Shown: piece by piece, positions 31,801-42,164 of the stretch
How positions within the stretch are numbered: the first letter of the stretch is position 1
How the letters are laid out: the number at the start of each line of letters is the position of its first letter
From: Entoloma clypeatum
Lineage: Eukaryota > Basidiomycota > Agaricomycetes > Agaricales > Entolomataceae
Reading direction: 5' to 3'
Length of the DNA: 64,000 nucleotides
Assembly (NCBI GenBank): GCA_963565915.1
Contig: OY751496.1
Coordinates: 2,542,001 to 2,606,000, forward strand
Notes under the pieces: model-generated
What the model was told of the DNA's origin: nothing
Seen by the model: only the letters and a program-made list of their open reading frames with translations
The model's database searches: none
Position numbers and translations under genes: made by a program

Positions 31801-33108
31801 TTTGGGCTGAGGTTCTAGGGTACTGCGCAGCCTGTCGGGATCGACGGGTCGTGCTTCGGCAGACTGGAAGGACTTGTGGAAGGCGTCACAGGTCTCAGCA
31901 GTGGTGGTACAGGTCTCGCCGTCAAAAATAATAGCCTCAGGAGAGGCGTTCTTTCGTGGGCCGACCCAGGAAGTAAGGTCCCAAGGACGTTTATTTTTGT
32001 TGGAGACTTCGTCGATCTTTTTGTCGAAAAAGTTCCGTTTAGCAGTGCGTATGATTTTATGCATAACGCGCCAGTCTTGGTCTGTTTTACCCGAGTTGGA
32101 ATAGGTGCGCCACCCTGCCTTGCAGTCCTTATCCCACCAGCCCTTCGACCGGAATGAGTCCCGGGGAGAGCGAGAGAATTCGGTCCACTCGGCCAGGACG
32201 AGCTCCTGAACCTTTTGGGTAATACTCGTGATGTCCTCCCTAGTGGCCGTGGCCGGAATAGGGATGGAGGAGATGGAATCCGTGAGCGCGGACAAGAAGT
32301 GAGTTTCCTCTTCCGAGTCCGGCACTATACGGTAGCGTTCCTTCGCGTTAATGAGGGGGGATCTGAGGAGGGTGATGATTGAGCAGTGGTCCGACTCGTC
32401 AGGGCTCCCAAGTTTGATGATTGAGTCCTTGTCCGTGTTAGGGAGGAAGACCAGATCAATGATAGACGGGGCATTGTTATTCTTAGGGAAGTGGGTGAAC
32501 CCAGTCCTATGATGAACAAGACCATGAGAAAATGCGAACTCTGAGAGGAGTGACGCATTATGGTTGTGGCGCACCACTTCCTGGTCCCATAACGGCGAGG
32601 GGCAATTAAAATCGCCACCTATGTACCAAATGGGAGGAAGGGATGTGCCTAGAGTGGCAAGGATACGTATGGCAGTGCCCTGCGCATCCGAGTATGCATT
32701 TATTAGGTTAATCTGGCCCTCAGGGACAGACAACATAAGAAGATTGACATCTCGGTGACGAACGATGTCTGAACGAAGTTTCGGTTTCATAGTGGTACGC
32801 CGCCTATGAACATAAACTATGGCGCGGGGGCGAAGATCCTCATCCAGGTTATCTGGATCAAGGACAGGCTCCGAGTGGTGGAGGCACATCCAGTCAGGGT
32901 GGTTCGGCGGACCCACAAGGGGCTCACCGTCCTTTCTCGTCATGGACGCGACATGTCGAATGGTAGCCCAGGGGGGCTCTTGCACGAAGATTATGTCGAG
33001 ATTATCTTTCTGACTCTCTAACATAGTTGACAGGAGAACGCTCTTTCGGTAAACGTTCTGGGAGCGAATTCGCAAACCCTCAAATTTATTCATAGTTGTA
33101 CTTAACAT
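28882..33108 (-). CDS. LINE ORF2: endonuclease, reverse transcriptase, RNase H
   Basis: 1,408 residues with no internal stop. An exonuclease-endonuclease-phosphatase domain occupies the first 240 residues (Gln-Glu-Pro-Pro-Trp, Gly-Gly-Asp-Phe-Asn-Cys, Ser-Asp-His-Cys-Ser); it would nick target DNA. Reverse transcriptase follows at about 470-780 (Phe-Arg-Pro-Ile, Gly-Val-Gly-Gln-Gly-Ser, catalytic Tyr-Val-Asp-Asp at 684-687). RNase H lies at about 1000-1110 (Val-Thr-Asp-Ala-Ala, Phe-Thr-Asp-Ser-Val-Asn). A Cys-rich motif (Cys-Asp-Cys-Gly..Cys..His) is near 1249. The ATG overlaps the end of ORF1 within ATGTTAA, so re-initiation or a -1 shift may couple the two. The C terminus differs from the truncated copy through a one-base C-run change. 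The frame looks potentially functional. Confidence 0.93.
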   Translation of the reverse strand: MLSTTMNKFEGLRIRSQNVYRKSVLLSTMLESQKDNLDIIFVQEPPWATIRHVASMTRKDGEPLVGPPNHPDWMCLHHSEPVLDPDNLDEDLRPRAIVYVHRRRTTMKPKLRSDIVRHRDVNLLMLSVPEGQINLINAYSDAQGTAIRILATLGTSLPPIWYIGGDFNCPSPLWDQEVVRHNHNASLLSEFAFSHGLVHHRTGFTHFPKNNNAPSIIDLVFLPNTDKDSIIKLGSPDESDHCSIITLLRSPLINAKERYRIVPDSEEETHFLSALTDSISSIPIPATATREDITSITQKVQELVLAEWTEFSRSPRDSFRSKGWWDKDCKAGWRTYSNSGKTDQDWRVMHKIIRTAKRNFFDKKIDEVSNKNKRPWDLTSWVGPRKNASPEAIIFDGETCTTTAETCDAFHKSFQSAEARPVDPDRLRSTLEPQPKRAWVPFTSQEVLQALAGCSSRSAPGPDHLTWTHLKCLIAHKQILKLFIWTLNACLSAGFWPDAFKISTTVIIPKPNKPAYDVPKAFRPIVLLNTLGKLFEKAIANRLQWELAHYGLLHPGQFGGVRQNSTEDAGQFLTHLIRAGWSRKLKTSVVAIDLAQYFPSLNHSVISLILDRMGFPNTVVDFFSNYLVGRQTQYAWEDDLSDPFSVDIGVGQGSALSPVLSSIYLAPLMYMFHAEQSQASLISYVDDGTIIVQSETWKENLAKLKKAYKCLFELTTALGLVLKHSESEVFHFSRKNGDVNPPVDLGFAPFTGDSPLVPKTFWRYLGFFFDRKLLFTEHAKWYATKAFSATGALLSLGNSVRGLTPKHKRTLYRSCILPIALYGANLWNFDGARNKGVVKSISKVQRRAALWILGAFRTTPTGAVKSLAGLPPVHLHLKKLSCRNRVRMHSLAPRHMTVMVCDEDDPSKRPWYSPEFMYNLKSPLVDIWAYRANVTVPLSPFNNYNEPGKRVLDRFPERVIHDITLIRGKTAKDRAEARKSRLITLNKVFDANICSNKSAVIVTDAAVPSLASGHQAVAAWETWHMGHSINKDWAAGGLAVSDDTETLAIGHGFSNLVSLLGGLSQLEEIHIFTDSVNAIRCATDPDLHSSQATALAIISNLIPWFEEPGLKSKVLFHHVPDCSDHGFEPHHAVHDFASSIRIECGESASRSLDFNMKQFTDDMLGDWNNLYQSPKYVGRHYQFPRSCVRRQDHARAKRMKLSHLKGGTWLKDVGHSQSLTAQMVRGLTSHAPIGHYRHRFNIGDKVEQCDCGPGSVEDFAHVFYKCLHHPTRPPDMPSFSRNTPNWDVFGKFIMDNPGAFAFRDRPTPNTSVGGSRVVARWVQRGAAPSGKRTRSKGKNHTGASLVGRAQTPPSAVNGQPRKVGVILYRATEYSGAHTNVFAHNRPPRPGARTYQLDGALRRLFFTRT

Positions 33109-35465
33109 ATGACTACGTTTGGTTGAATGCGGCTATTGTCTCGGTCAGCTGGACGAGGCGAGGAGTTAGATTCAAAGAAGTGGGTGAAGTCCGCACTTAC
33201 ATTTGCTTCTTGGTATCGGCGCCAGATCCAATCAGGGTTGAATCGGCTTTTCCAGTATTTGCATACGTGATCGTCTGCGCGGTGGTCACCTTTGCAGTTG
33301 ATGCAGCGTCCTGCATGTTCGCAGTCCTTGCCATCGGGGGTGGGAAGGACTGGGGGGTTTGCCTTGGCGTTCCCGCGGCAGCAGGAGGCGAGGGCGCGGT
33401 GGAATTCGACGGTGTGGGGTTCACCGCAGATGGGGCATAGTTTGCTTTTGAGCGGGCAAATCCGTGCGTTGGACGGATGGCCGAATCGCCAGCAGCGGTT
33501 GCATTGAGGCACTCCAACGTGCTTCTTGGCGGGGGTTAGGACGAGGCGGTAGGGTCCCCACATGAAGACCTTTCCAGCGAGGTTCTTGAGAACGAGACCC
33601 CCACGGGAGTCTTCGATGCCGAACCAGATGGTCCCGGTGCTAGACGACGGGGAGTTTCTGGCGAGGCGGGGCTTCGAGTTCTCATAGAAAGAGAAGTCGC
33701 GGGCAAAGGGGGCGGACGCTATGATGTCGGTTACCTGGCTCTCCGAGAGGGGAATGAGGCGGCCGGACTTTGGGTCGCGTTGCGGTGTGAGTCCGTAGTA
33801 CGGGAAATCGCAGATTTTGAGGCTAGATTTGGAGGTGGGGACCTCCACACGAAGCTCAGTGTCGGGGGCCGATCGAGCGCTGGCGGCGAGCCGGGATTTG
33901 AAAAGGCTTTGAAAGATTTTGAGGTCTTCCTCGTCTGGAACCTCGTCGGTTGTCAGGGAGAGACCCCCCCGGTTGGACTCAACAGAGGTGACGCAAATCG
34001 TCCTCTTTGCGTTGCCCAGATGCCCGTTGATCTGGGTGAAGATGGTCTCCACCGCCCAAGGGAAGGGGGGGGAGGTGTATACGGAGACGGACTTGCGGGA
34101 CCGTCCTGACGTTGTGAATTGCTTCTGCTTCTTTCAGCGAGCCTGGGAAGCAGTGGGCGAGGTGGGCCTGATAGCAGCCGTGGCTTGCTGAAGGGCAATG
34201 GTGGTGGTGGCAGGGAAAGTCTTGGCCATGGCAACCAGAGTTTCCTGCTGCACCTCAGCGGCGGACTTGCGTTTTCTAGACGCGGTAGTCCATGGTTGGG
34301 CTGCAGCTGCGATGGCGGGCGAAGGGGCCCACGACGAGCCGGCGAGGCCGGAGGGTTGTCGCTTCACTGGGGGCGGAGGGACAGGGCGGGATAGAAGTTT
34401 CGCGGCCTTCTCGCGAGCGAGGCGGCCTGAGGCTCCAGCTGACGCAGACATGCGTGGGGTGGGTTTGGCTGTTTTCTTGAAAGAAGGCAGCTTCTTGGGG
34501 GGCGGCGGAGGTTTGGGCTCCTTCGCCGCCGTGATGTTTTCGGGGGCTGACGTGAACGCCGACACCCCGGGGATTTTGACGAGGCGATCGATTAAGATGC
34601 CAAGTCCGGTGAGACGAGCGCCGGAGGGGTCATCCCCCGCAGCGTATTCGGAAAGCGCTCCGACATCCGCAAGAGAGTGGATGAGGGAGGCTGTAGCGGT
34701 GCAGAGCTGGTCTGCAGTGGATGTGGCAATAGCCCTTTGTTGGGATGCGGTCCAGTTGACCAGATCCTTGATGGAGGCGACGGAAGCGAGGGCGGCGTTG
34801 AAGTCGGACGTCAACGTGTCCGCGGAGCCTTGCAGCATGCAGGGGCCTGCATGTTTGCTGTCGTAGCCTAAGGTTCCCGGCATGCTGGGGGTGTCGACAG
34901 CCATAGCAGAGTCCGCCGGGGCGGTCTCCACCGGGTTGTCGATGCGAGCGGCAGGGGCAGGGGAGGGAGGGCGCTCCGATGAGTCGGAATCGTCAGAGGA
35001 TGGGGACGGAGGGCGAGGGGTGACAGACCCAGCGGATCCCATTGAGATGTTGCTGCCCTGGGGTGAGGGCGGGCAGACAGGGTGAGTCTTCTTCTTGTAT
35101 CGGCCTCCAGGGGGGCCTACAGGAGCGAGAGCAGATGTCGGTGCAGCAGCGGACTTGGCGGCGACGGTGGATGCGGTAGAGTATGGACCCGTCGTGGCAG
35201 AGGCTCCCACAGGGACAGTGGGGAGCCTCAGACCAGTCAGATCTCTGAGATGTGGACGACCTCGTTTGAGGAGGGGGTCTCGAGTTGTCGGGAGGGATCG
35301 CGGCCGATCTGGGGATCGGCTTTGGAGCCATGTTGAGGTGAGTCGAGTGTTTCGCCTATGAAGGCGATAGCAAGAGGATCGGAGAGTATGATGGAGCAGG
35401 GGGGGCTCAACAACGAGGGAGACTGCGACCAAGATGTGGCTGTGCACGTCGTGGTAACAAGTCAA
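33102..35465 (-). pseudogene. LINE ORF1 (Gag-like, zinc knuckles) with one TGA
   Basis: A single frame of about 788 codons broken only by TGA at 34134-34136. The first part (35465-34137) is Pro/Ser/Ala-rich and disordered. The second part (34133-33105) holds three Cys/His clusters: Cys-Asn-Arg-Cys..His..Cys near 33505, Cys-Pro-Ile-Cys..His near 33430 and Cys-Ile-Asn-Cys..His..Cys near 33290. They are nucleic-acid-binding knuckles typical of I/Tad ORF1. The TGA is probably a former CGA, like the stops in neighbouring elements. It could instead be a true boundary between two ORFs, but the region after it (Lys-Lys-Gln-Lys) continues in frame without a convincing new start until 34052. Confidence 0.8.
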
Positions 35466-35475
35466 GAAGCGGTGA

Positions 35476-35490
35476 GAGCGACAAGAACAC
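35476..35490 (-). repeat. 5' target-site duplication of the full-length LINE
   Basis: GTGTTCTTGTCGCTC on the minus strand, 15 bases identical to 9672-9686. Confidence 0.9.
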
Positions 35491-36035
35491 GTCGTTTCGC
35501 GAGCATTCTAGAACGCCGCATCAATATTGATGTTGTCGATCAATCAATCAAGTTCCTGGTTGTCATTGATCAAGGGTCTGAAGCGTCACAGACCGGGAAC
35601 CCGTTTCCAGGGTTTGGTCTATTTCTGGTAAGTCACACAGATTGGCATCACAGCATCTGTGATCATGCGTCGTACACTGTGATGCTGGGCATCCTGCTCA
35701 TTAATATGAGTCCCCCGAGCCCTCAGATTGTCCATAGTCAATAGTAGTGATTGGATAGGGTGATAGGTCATAGGATATCATTATTAATGACTGGTCCCCT
35801 CAATGGTCTTATCCATTGAGAAATAAAGTGTTTTGTGTCAAGTTTTGGTTAAGCCCTCAAAGTGACTGTTCCCAAGATCATGACCAAAGGTGGTCCAGTG
35901 GTATTTAGACACTCTTAGGTAGCCAGTAGTACCATCAGTTCCAATAGAATATGTTTGTGAAGGGGCCAGCATTATATTCTTATATTGACAAAACTGTGGG
36001 AAAAGTGAATTTTCAAGCACAGCTGCGCAGTGGTT
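35491..36035. other. Unidentified sequence inside the Gypsy element (half 2)
   Basis: Partner of 9687-10223. It carries several short inverted repeats (for example around 35520-35560). No gene or clear element ends were found before Gypsy coding resumes at about 36040. Confidence 0.4.
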
Positions 36036-39000
36036 GTATCATTGGGATCACTCGGAATGGACCCAGCTTGCAGTCACAAGTTTGGGAAAACAAGAAATTG
36101 TGCTAGGCTTCACTTGGCTCAAAGAACACAACCCCGAGGTAGATTGGACATCAGGGGAAGTGAAGATGAGCCGGTGTCCTGCACGATGCCGGACATGCCA
36201 CCAAGAGGCAGCCCAAGAGTGGAAGGAGCGGAAGTTTGAACAAGTCCGCATCCGAGCCTGTCGGATGGGTTCCACTCCAACGTCCGGTCTAGAGGAGGAG
36301 GCTCCACGCGGCCCATGGGTGGAGGATGTCACAGAAGGAGAGGAAGCAGAGGAGTTAGCGGAAGACGATGAGAAAGAGGATGAGTTTGAGGAGGGAGACC
36401 ACCTTTTTGTCGGAACAGTACCCGAGGAGGCGGAGTTCATCCGCGCTTCATCCAATATCTCGCAACGTCTATCGGAGGCCTTCCTCAGTAACCAAAAACC
36501 TAAATCTTTCCGCGACTCTGTACCAGACCACTTGTTTGACTTCAAGGACATATTCTCAAAGACCTCTTTCGACACCTTACCGGAAGAGCGGACTTGGGAC
36601 CACACCATTGAACTTGTTCCGGACGCCTCTCCGGCGGGTTGTAAGGTATATCCGCTTGCTCCGAACGAACAGAAGGAACTCGACACATTTTTGGAGGAAA
36701 ACCTTGCAACTGGTCAGATCCACCCTTCCAAGTCTCTGATGGCATCTCTGGTATTCTACATCAAGAAGAAGGATGGCTCGCTTCGTCTTGTACAAGACTA
36801 CCGGTCACTCAATTCCAAAACTATCAAAAACAAGTATCTGCTTCCACTCATATCCGAACTGATCAATAAACTTCAACGTGCTCAATACTTCACCAAGCTC
36901 GACATCCGCTGGGGCTACAACAATGTGCGGATAAAACCCGGAGACGAGTGGAAGGCCGCTTTTCGGACCAATCATGGACTCTATGAACTATTGGTGATGT
37001 TCTTCGGCCTCACTAATAGTCCATCCACATTCCAGACTATGATGAACGAGATCTTTCAGGATCTTATCACTGAAGGTGTAGTCTGTGTTTATCTCGACGA
37101 CATACTCATCTTCACGGAGACCCTTGCGGAGCATCGGAGAGTCACACAGATCGTACTGGAACGACTTCGCGAACACAAACTCTATCTAAAACCAGAGAAA
37201 TGCAAGTTTGAACAAACACACATTGAATACCTAGGCCTTATTATTGAACAAGGACACATAGAGATGGATCTGGTGAAGGTAGCGGGGGTCGCGGAGTGGC
37301 CTGCTCTGACAAACGTCTGAGAAGTATAGTCCTTTCTGGGATTCACTAACTTCTATCGCCGTTTTATTGAAGGGTTTTCGGACATTGCGCACCCTCTTTT
37401 CAAGCTCACAAAGAAAGGGCACCTCTGGTCTTGGAGGGAGGGAGAAGTGTCCGCATTTGCGGAGTTGAAGCGGAGGATTACATCCGCTCCGATCCTGGTC
37501 TTAGCTCATCATGGAAAGGAGTGGCGGATAGAAGTGGATAGCTCGGACTTTGCAACTGGAGCAGTACTGTCCCAACCAACAGAGGACGGTAAGTGGCACC
37601 CTGTGGCATTCTATTCCAAAAGCCTAAGTCCGGTGGAACACAACTACGAGATCTACGACAAGGAGATGTTGGCGGTGGTCCACGCATTGGAGGAGTGGAG
37701 GCACTTCCTTGAAGGAGCGGAGAAGACAGTGGAGATTTGGACGGACCACAAAAATCTTGGGTATTTCATGACAGCTCAAAAACTAAATCGATGACAGGCT
37801 AGATGGTCCTTATACCTCGCTCACTTCGATTTCAAAATGCACTATCGACCTGGCAAGTCAATGGGCAAGTCCGACGCTTTGTCCCGACGAGCGGACCACG
37901 GAGACGGATCATGGGACAATGAAAACATCATCCTTCTTCGACCAGAATTGTTTGCAGTGTGAGCAATGCGTGGGGTAACTGTTCAAGGGGAAGAACACGA
38001 CATCCTCCGCCAGGTCCGACAGGGAATTCGAGAGGGGTTACTGGAGGATAGTGTGGCAGAGGTCGTCAAATCCCTTCCAACCGTCGGAGCGGGATCCGTC
38101 TGTAGTGTGGAGTGGAGGCAAGCGGAAGGTTTGCTCTACTTCAGGGATCATATCTATGTTCCTAACAATCCCCAACTGCGTCATCAGATCCTCACACAAC
38201 ACCATGACACACCGGTGGCCGGACATCCTGGACGGTGGAAAACCTTGGAACTGGTGTCGCGCAATTACTGGTGGCCACACATGTCTCGTTTAATAGGTCA
38301 ATATTGCAAGACATGCGACCCATGCCTCCGCACCAAGGTCCGACGCACTCCGCCCTCCGGAGAGCTCAATCCACTACCGGTCCCCACGGAGCGGTGGCAA
38401 GTAACCAGTGTTGACTTCATTACTGAACTACCAGAAGCCCACAGTTATGACGCTATCATGGTCGTAGTGGACTCAGTAGGGAAGCGGGGACACTTCATCC
38501 CGACGCACTCCGACATCTCCGCACTTGGGACTGCACGCTCCTATGTTCAAAATGTCTGGAAACTCCACAGACTACCGGAGGCCATTGTCTCCGACCGAGG
38601 ACCACAGTTTGTCGCCAAGTTCATGCGCGAACTATATAGGCTACTTGGCATTAATGTTGCTGCCTCGACAGCCTACCATCCGCAGTCGGATGGACAGACG
38701 GAGCGGGTCAATCAAGGATTGGAACAATACCTTCGCCTATTCATCAATGAATGTCAAGACGATTGGGACGAATGGCTTCCGATGGCTGAATTTGCATACA
38801 ACAACCATGTTCATGCATCGACACGTCAAACTCCATTCTACATTGACACCGGCTGCCATCCACACATGGGATTCGAACCTCGCGAGAAGCGGACGGAGAT
38901 CGAGGCGGTAGCGGATTTCAGTGAGCGGATGAAGTCTGCTCTAGAGGAGGCTCGCGCAGCACTGACAAAGGCAAAAGACGACATGGCGCGATACTACAAC

Positions 39001-39480
39001 CAGCATCGGAGCACCACTCCGACATTCCGCCCAGGGGACAAGGTCTTTTTAGACTCATCAGACCTCAAAACCACCCAACCCACAAAAAAACTTGCACATC
39101 GATACATAGGCCCTTTCCCAGTGGTCCGACCTGTCGGAACACATGCCTACGAACTTCACCTTCCCCCTTCCATGTCCCGCGTTCACCCAGTATTCCACAT
39201 CGTCAAACTTTCACTAGTTCCCGACGACCCTTTCCGACGCCAAGTCCGCTCTCCTCCCCCTCCGATGGTAGTCGGAGAAGAATTGGAGTATGATGTTGAA
39301 AACCTCTTGGACAGCCAACTGCATCGAGGCAAGCTTCAATTCTTGGTCAAATGAAAGGGATATGGCTACGAAGAGAATTCCTGGGAAGCAGAAGACAATG
39401 TCCACGCTCCGCGCCTAGTCCGCGACTTCTACCGATGCCATCCGGGAGCTCCGCCGCGATATTCGACTCGTTTCGCCTGA
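36036..39480 (+). pseudogene. Gypsy-1 pol: end of protease, RT, RNase H, integrase, chromodomain
   Basis: Open in one frame from about 36040 to TGA at 39478, apart from five stops: TGA 37318, TAG 37327, TGA 37792, TGA 37960 and TGA 39352. All fit C-to-T changes (CGA, CAG) or TGG to TGA. Order: protease end (Leu-Gly-Phe-Thr-Trp-Leu-Lys), RT with Tyr-Leu-Asp-Asp at 37090-37101, RNase H (37447-37790), integrase with HHCC near 38165-38330 and a DDE core (Ser-Asp-Arg-Gly-Pro-Gln-Phe near 38590). The C-terminal chromodomain has Lys-Gly-Tyr..Glu-Glu-Asn-Ser-Trp-Glu just after the 39352 stop. This makes it a chromovirus, likely to target histone-marked chromatin. The front half of the element (LTR, gag) is at 10224-12370, inverted. 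Confidence 0.93.
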
Positions 39481-39501
39481 CACATCGAGATGCCGTGCCT
39501 T

Positions 39502-39511
39502 GAAGGGGGGG
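39502..39511 (+). promoter_or_regulatory. Gypsy-1 polypurine tract
   Basis: GAAGGGGGGG shortly before the LTR that starts at 39515. Confidence 0.75.
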
Positions 39512-39514
39512 TGA

Positions 39515-39945
39515 TGTAAGGGCAACCACTTTCACTCTTTCCTTTCTTCCTTTCCTTTCTATTCCACCATCTCCGACGTCCTCCGATCGTATCCGCTGTC
39601 TCCGCTGTCTCCGACATCTTATCCGCCTCTCCGCATCCAATGACTCCGCCCCCATCTGCTACTCTGCACGTCGGATCGCAGGTACTATCATTCATCTGGT
39701 TTCCATTCATCCTTCATCGCTACTCCCGATCATTGCTCATCATTCATGCATCTCGTTTTATCTCTTATTTCATATCTCATTTTACTATTTATCTCGCTAG
39801 CTTGCAGGGGAATCCTTAGAACTTTCTCTTTGGATCTCCCTTGCAAGGTGTGTGTTGTATTACTTATCAGACTGCTCAATCTAAACTTCAGATCTCTCTT
39901 GCAAGTATCTGAGTTTGAGTCTTGGATCGTAAGGTCGCCCTTACA
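39515..39945 (+). repeat. Gypsy-1 3' LTR
   Basis: 431 bp, ends TGTAAGGGC..CCCTTACA, matching the LTR at 11947-12370 (reverse strand) apart from small length differences in a CTTT-rich stretch. Followed by AGTTC at 39946-39950, the target duplication shared with 12371-12375. Confidence 0.93.
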
Positions 39946-40025
39946 AGTTCCTCACATATGCCCGTGACCACAACATCAATGTTCTCTGCTATCCTTCCCA
40001 CACCACACATGTCTACCAAGGTCTT
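39946..40025 (+). pseudogene. Transposase A, middle fragment
   Basis: Short piece continuing the DDE domain interrupted at 12371. After AGTTC it reads Leu-Thr-Tyr-Ala-Arg-Asp-His-Asn, then Val-Leu-Cys-Tyr-Pro-Ser-His-Thr-Thr-His-Val-Tyr-Gln-Gly-Leu. It stops exactly at 40025; the next residues expected in this family (Asp-Val-Val-Val-Phe) start at 44470 on the minus strand. Confidence 0.85.
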
Positions 40026-41945
40026 GATGACATTGTAGCGAGTCATGATGATTCCGCGATGAAGAGCATCATCACAATGATCCCTCCAGGCACGTCCAAT
40101 CAGAGAAAAGACACTGATGTCAAGAGGTTGCAACTTGTGTGTGCATTTTGATGGAAAGCAGAAGATAATAACATTGCAGCCCTCAATGGAGTATATGAGG
40201 CGTTTAATTTCAGGGGTTTCATGTAAATCATGGCCGTCACATGTGAGAAGGATTGGTTTTGAAGGATCAACATGTCATGCCATGGCTTCTGGAATGAAAA
40301 CCTGTTCGATCCACTTGTAAGTGAGTTCCTGGTCAGTCCAACCCGTCTCAGAGGTCACAACACTTATTTAATGAGCCCATTATATTCAAAAACTTAGATA
40401 AACAAACTATTACCTTCCAACACTCCCTTCGGGTAATGACCAAAGATCAGGCATTGGCCCTTCAGCAAGGATGAATGATGGTGGCAAGGCATCACCAGCA
40501 GCCAAAGCACATTCAGTCACAGTGACAAGCTCAAGGTTATCACTGCTAATGTGATAGCGGTTGCGTGAGCTACGCAAATAGAAATAGACGCGGCCAGAAT
40601 TCTTCCACCCACCTCCCATTTGGATGCCCTTCTCATCGTAGTTCCAGACATGCTCAGGTGGAAGGCCATCATGAGTGTTGTGTATGACTTGATACTTGTC
40701 GAAAAAGTCCATGGTGACGGCTTCATTGAAATTCTTGGCACGTTTGGGGTCTACTTTAACAGGCTTTGCAGCCACAAGAGTCCAGTGCCGCTTGAGGAAT
40801 CGATTTGTCCAGTTTTTGCCAACACACTGGCCAGCAAGATCAGAAGCATAGCTGCCGAGGGAGTGGTGGTCAAGAGGGACACCGGAGGAAGCATCAAGAT
40901 CCAACCACTTGATGCAAACATTTTCTTCACAAGGATTTAGATGTTGACGCCCAGTGAAAATCGGGTTGCATGGGAGTGGTTTTTCTCAGGGCTATTTTAG
41001 GTTTGATCTTGCCTAACTTGGTTCAAATCAGTCCAAATGGGAAATTTGATTTGATCGACAGCGAGTCCAACTTTAAGGGTTTGAGTCAGGATAACTTGGA
41101 AAATTTAGCACAAGACAAAATGCAAACTTTGGCCTCTGCAAATGATAATGAGAAAGGGTTTGTAAAGTGAATTTTGTGAACAAGACTTTGGCTGCACAGA
41201 AAGAAAACCTTTCTTTGCACTGAAAAATAATTCAATACTTTGAATTTGGCTATAATATTCTGAAAGAATTTGGCATCTAAGTAATAAGATATTTTGCTGA
41301 GGGGAAAAAACATATTTCTCTGGACAAAAGTTGAAAGAGAAAGTAATGGGAAATTTGTATTTTTCACATTTCATTTAGGCATTAAGAATGTTTTGGTTTT
41401 GCATTTGCCATGTGTTCTGCCAAATGATTATTTTGTCAATTGTTTTCAAAACATGTTTTGCACTGTCAAACCAGGGGAATTAAGTGGGAACCTGTGGGAA
41501 TTGATAGTTGAATTTCTGGATTATTCTGACTCAAACCCTCTCAAACCCTTAAAGTTGGACTCTCCATAAGTCAAATCAAATTTCCCATTTGGGGTGATTC
41601 AAACCAAATTAGGCAAGATCAAACCAAAAATAGCCCTGAGAAAACCCACTCCCATGTGACCTGATTTTCACTAGGGTTGACGTTTTGTGTTTGCCACAGA
41701 CGGTGCCTGGTGCTTCTCTTGGGCACGGTTGAGAACTGTACGATGAGCAAGCTAGATTTCAAAAAGTATTGAGGTATCAGAAAAAAAGGTATCATTCTCT
41801 TTACTCACCTGTTCTTCAAGTTCTGCTGCTGCTGTCTTGTAATCCTTATACTTCCCTTCCTTAACACCAGCAATCGCGGCCTGGATATGTGATTCATACT
41901 CCGGATTGTGAAAGGCGCATCGAGGGTGCTTATTTCACTTTTTTT
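40026..41945 (-). pseudogene. Transposase B (Tigger/pogo-like, second family), N-terminal and DDE part
   Basis: Reads from about 41945 (Asn-Pro-Glu-Tyr-Glu-Ser-His-Ile). A 57-nt intron lies at 41808-41752. The CENP-B-like binding part follows (Leu-Asn-Arg-Ala-Gln-Glu-Lys; Lys-Asn-Trp-Thr-Asn-Arg-Phe), then the DDE domain (Asn-Tyr-Asp-Glu-Lys-Gly near 40630; Thr-Cys-Asp-Gly-His-Asp near 40240; Leu-Gln-Pro-Leu-Asp near 40128). A likely small intron lies near 40374-40410. A TGA occurs near 40280. A foldback element at 40950-41676 interrupts Lys-Arg-Gln-His with no net loss of frame. The fragment ends with Arg-Tyr-Asn-Val-Ile at 40026 and continues on the plus strand at 45337. B differs clearly from A in sequence and tail type. 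Confidence 0.85.
40950..41676. mobile_element. Foldback element with TIRs of about 150 bp
   Basis: 727 bp starting CCCAGTGAAAATC and ending GATTTTCACTAGGG. About 150 bases at each end are imperfect inverted repeats (both hold CTCAGGGCTATTTT and CCAAATGGGAAATTTGATTT). The flanking duplication is TTGACG (40944-40949 and 41677-41682). The middle is AT-rich without a gene. The superfamily is not assigned; a 6-bp duplication is not typical of hAT. Confidence 0.85.
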
Positions 41946-42164
41946 GGTTAACCATAGCAGATGAGGCAACATGATAACGCTCAGACGAGGCGAACCTGCA
42001 TGATACCGTAATGATGGATCCGACGCGGCAGGCCCTGGCAGGTGTGACAACTCACCAAAATGGGTCTACTTCTCATCCTCAACCTTTGGCCTATATTATG
42101 CATGGAATATACTCCGTCATAGGTATATAATACTAGGTCAAAATCCGAAAGTGATTGGTGCAGG
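41946..42164. other. Upstream flank of transposase B
   Basis: No gene seen. Ends with GGTGCAGG at 42157-42164, the target duplication of the following MITE. Confidence 0.5.

Larger units (their letters stand above)
28780..35475 (-). mobile_element. Full-length LINE (Tad/I-like), 6.7 kb
   Basis: Runs on the minus strand from 35475 to a poly(A) of about 27 nt at 28806-28780. The 5' flank at 35490-35476 is the 15-bp target duplication whose partner is at 9672-9686. Two ORFs: an ORF1 with zinc knuckles and an ORF2 with AP endonuclease, RT, RNase H and a C-terminal Cys/His region. This combination is typical of the Tad/I group in fungi. Poly(A) at the element end and TSDs fit target-primed insertion. 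Its 3' 2.67 kb is near-identical to 7000-9671. Confidence 0.95.

Noticed and set aside
39888..40133. Treating both strands here as one gene
   Set aside because: The plus strand to 40025 belongs to transposase A and the minus strand from 40026 upward to transposase B; the apparent overlap is read-through across the inversion joint.
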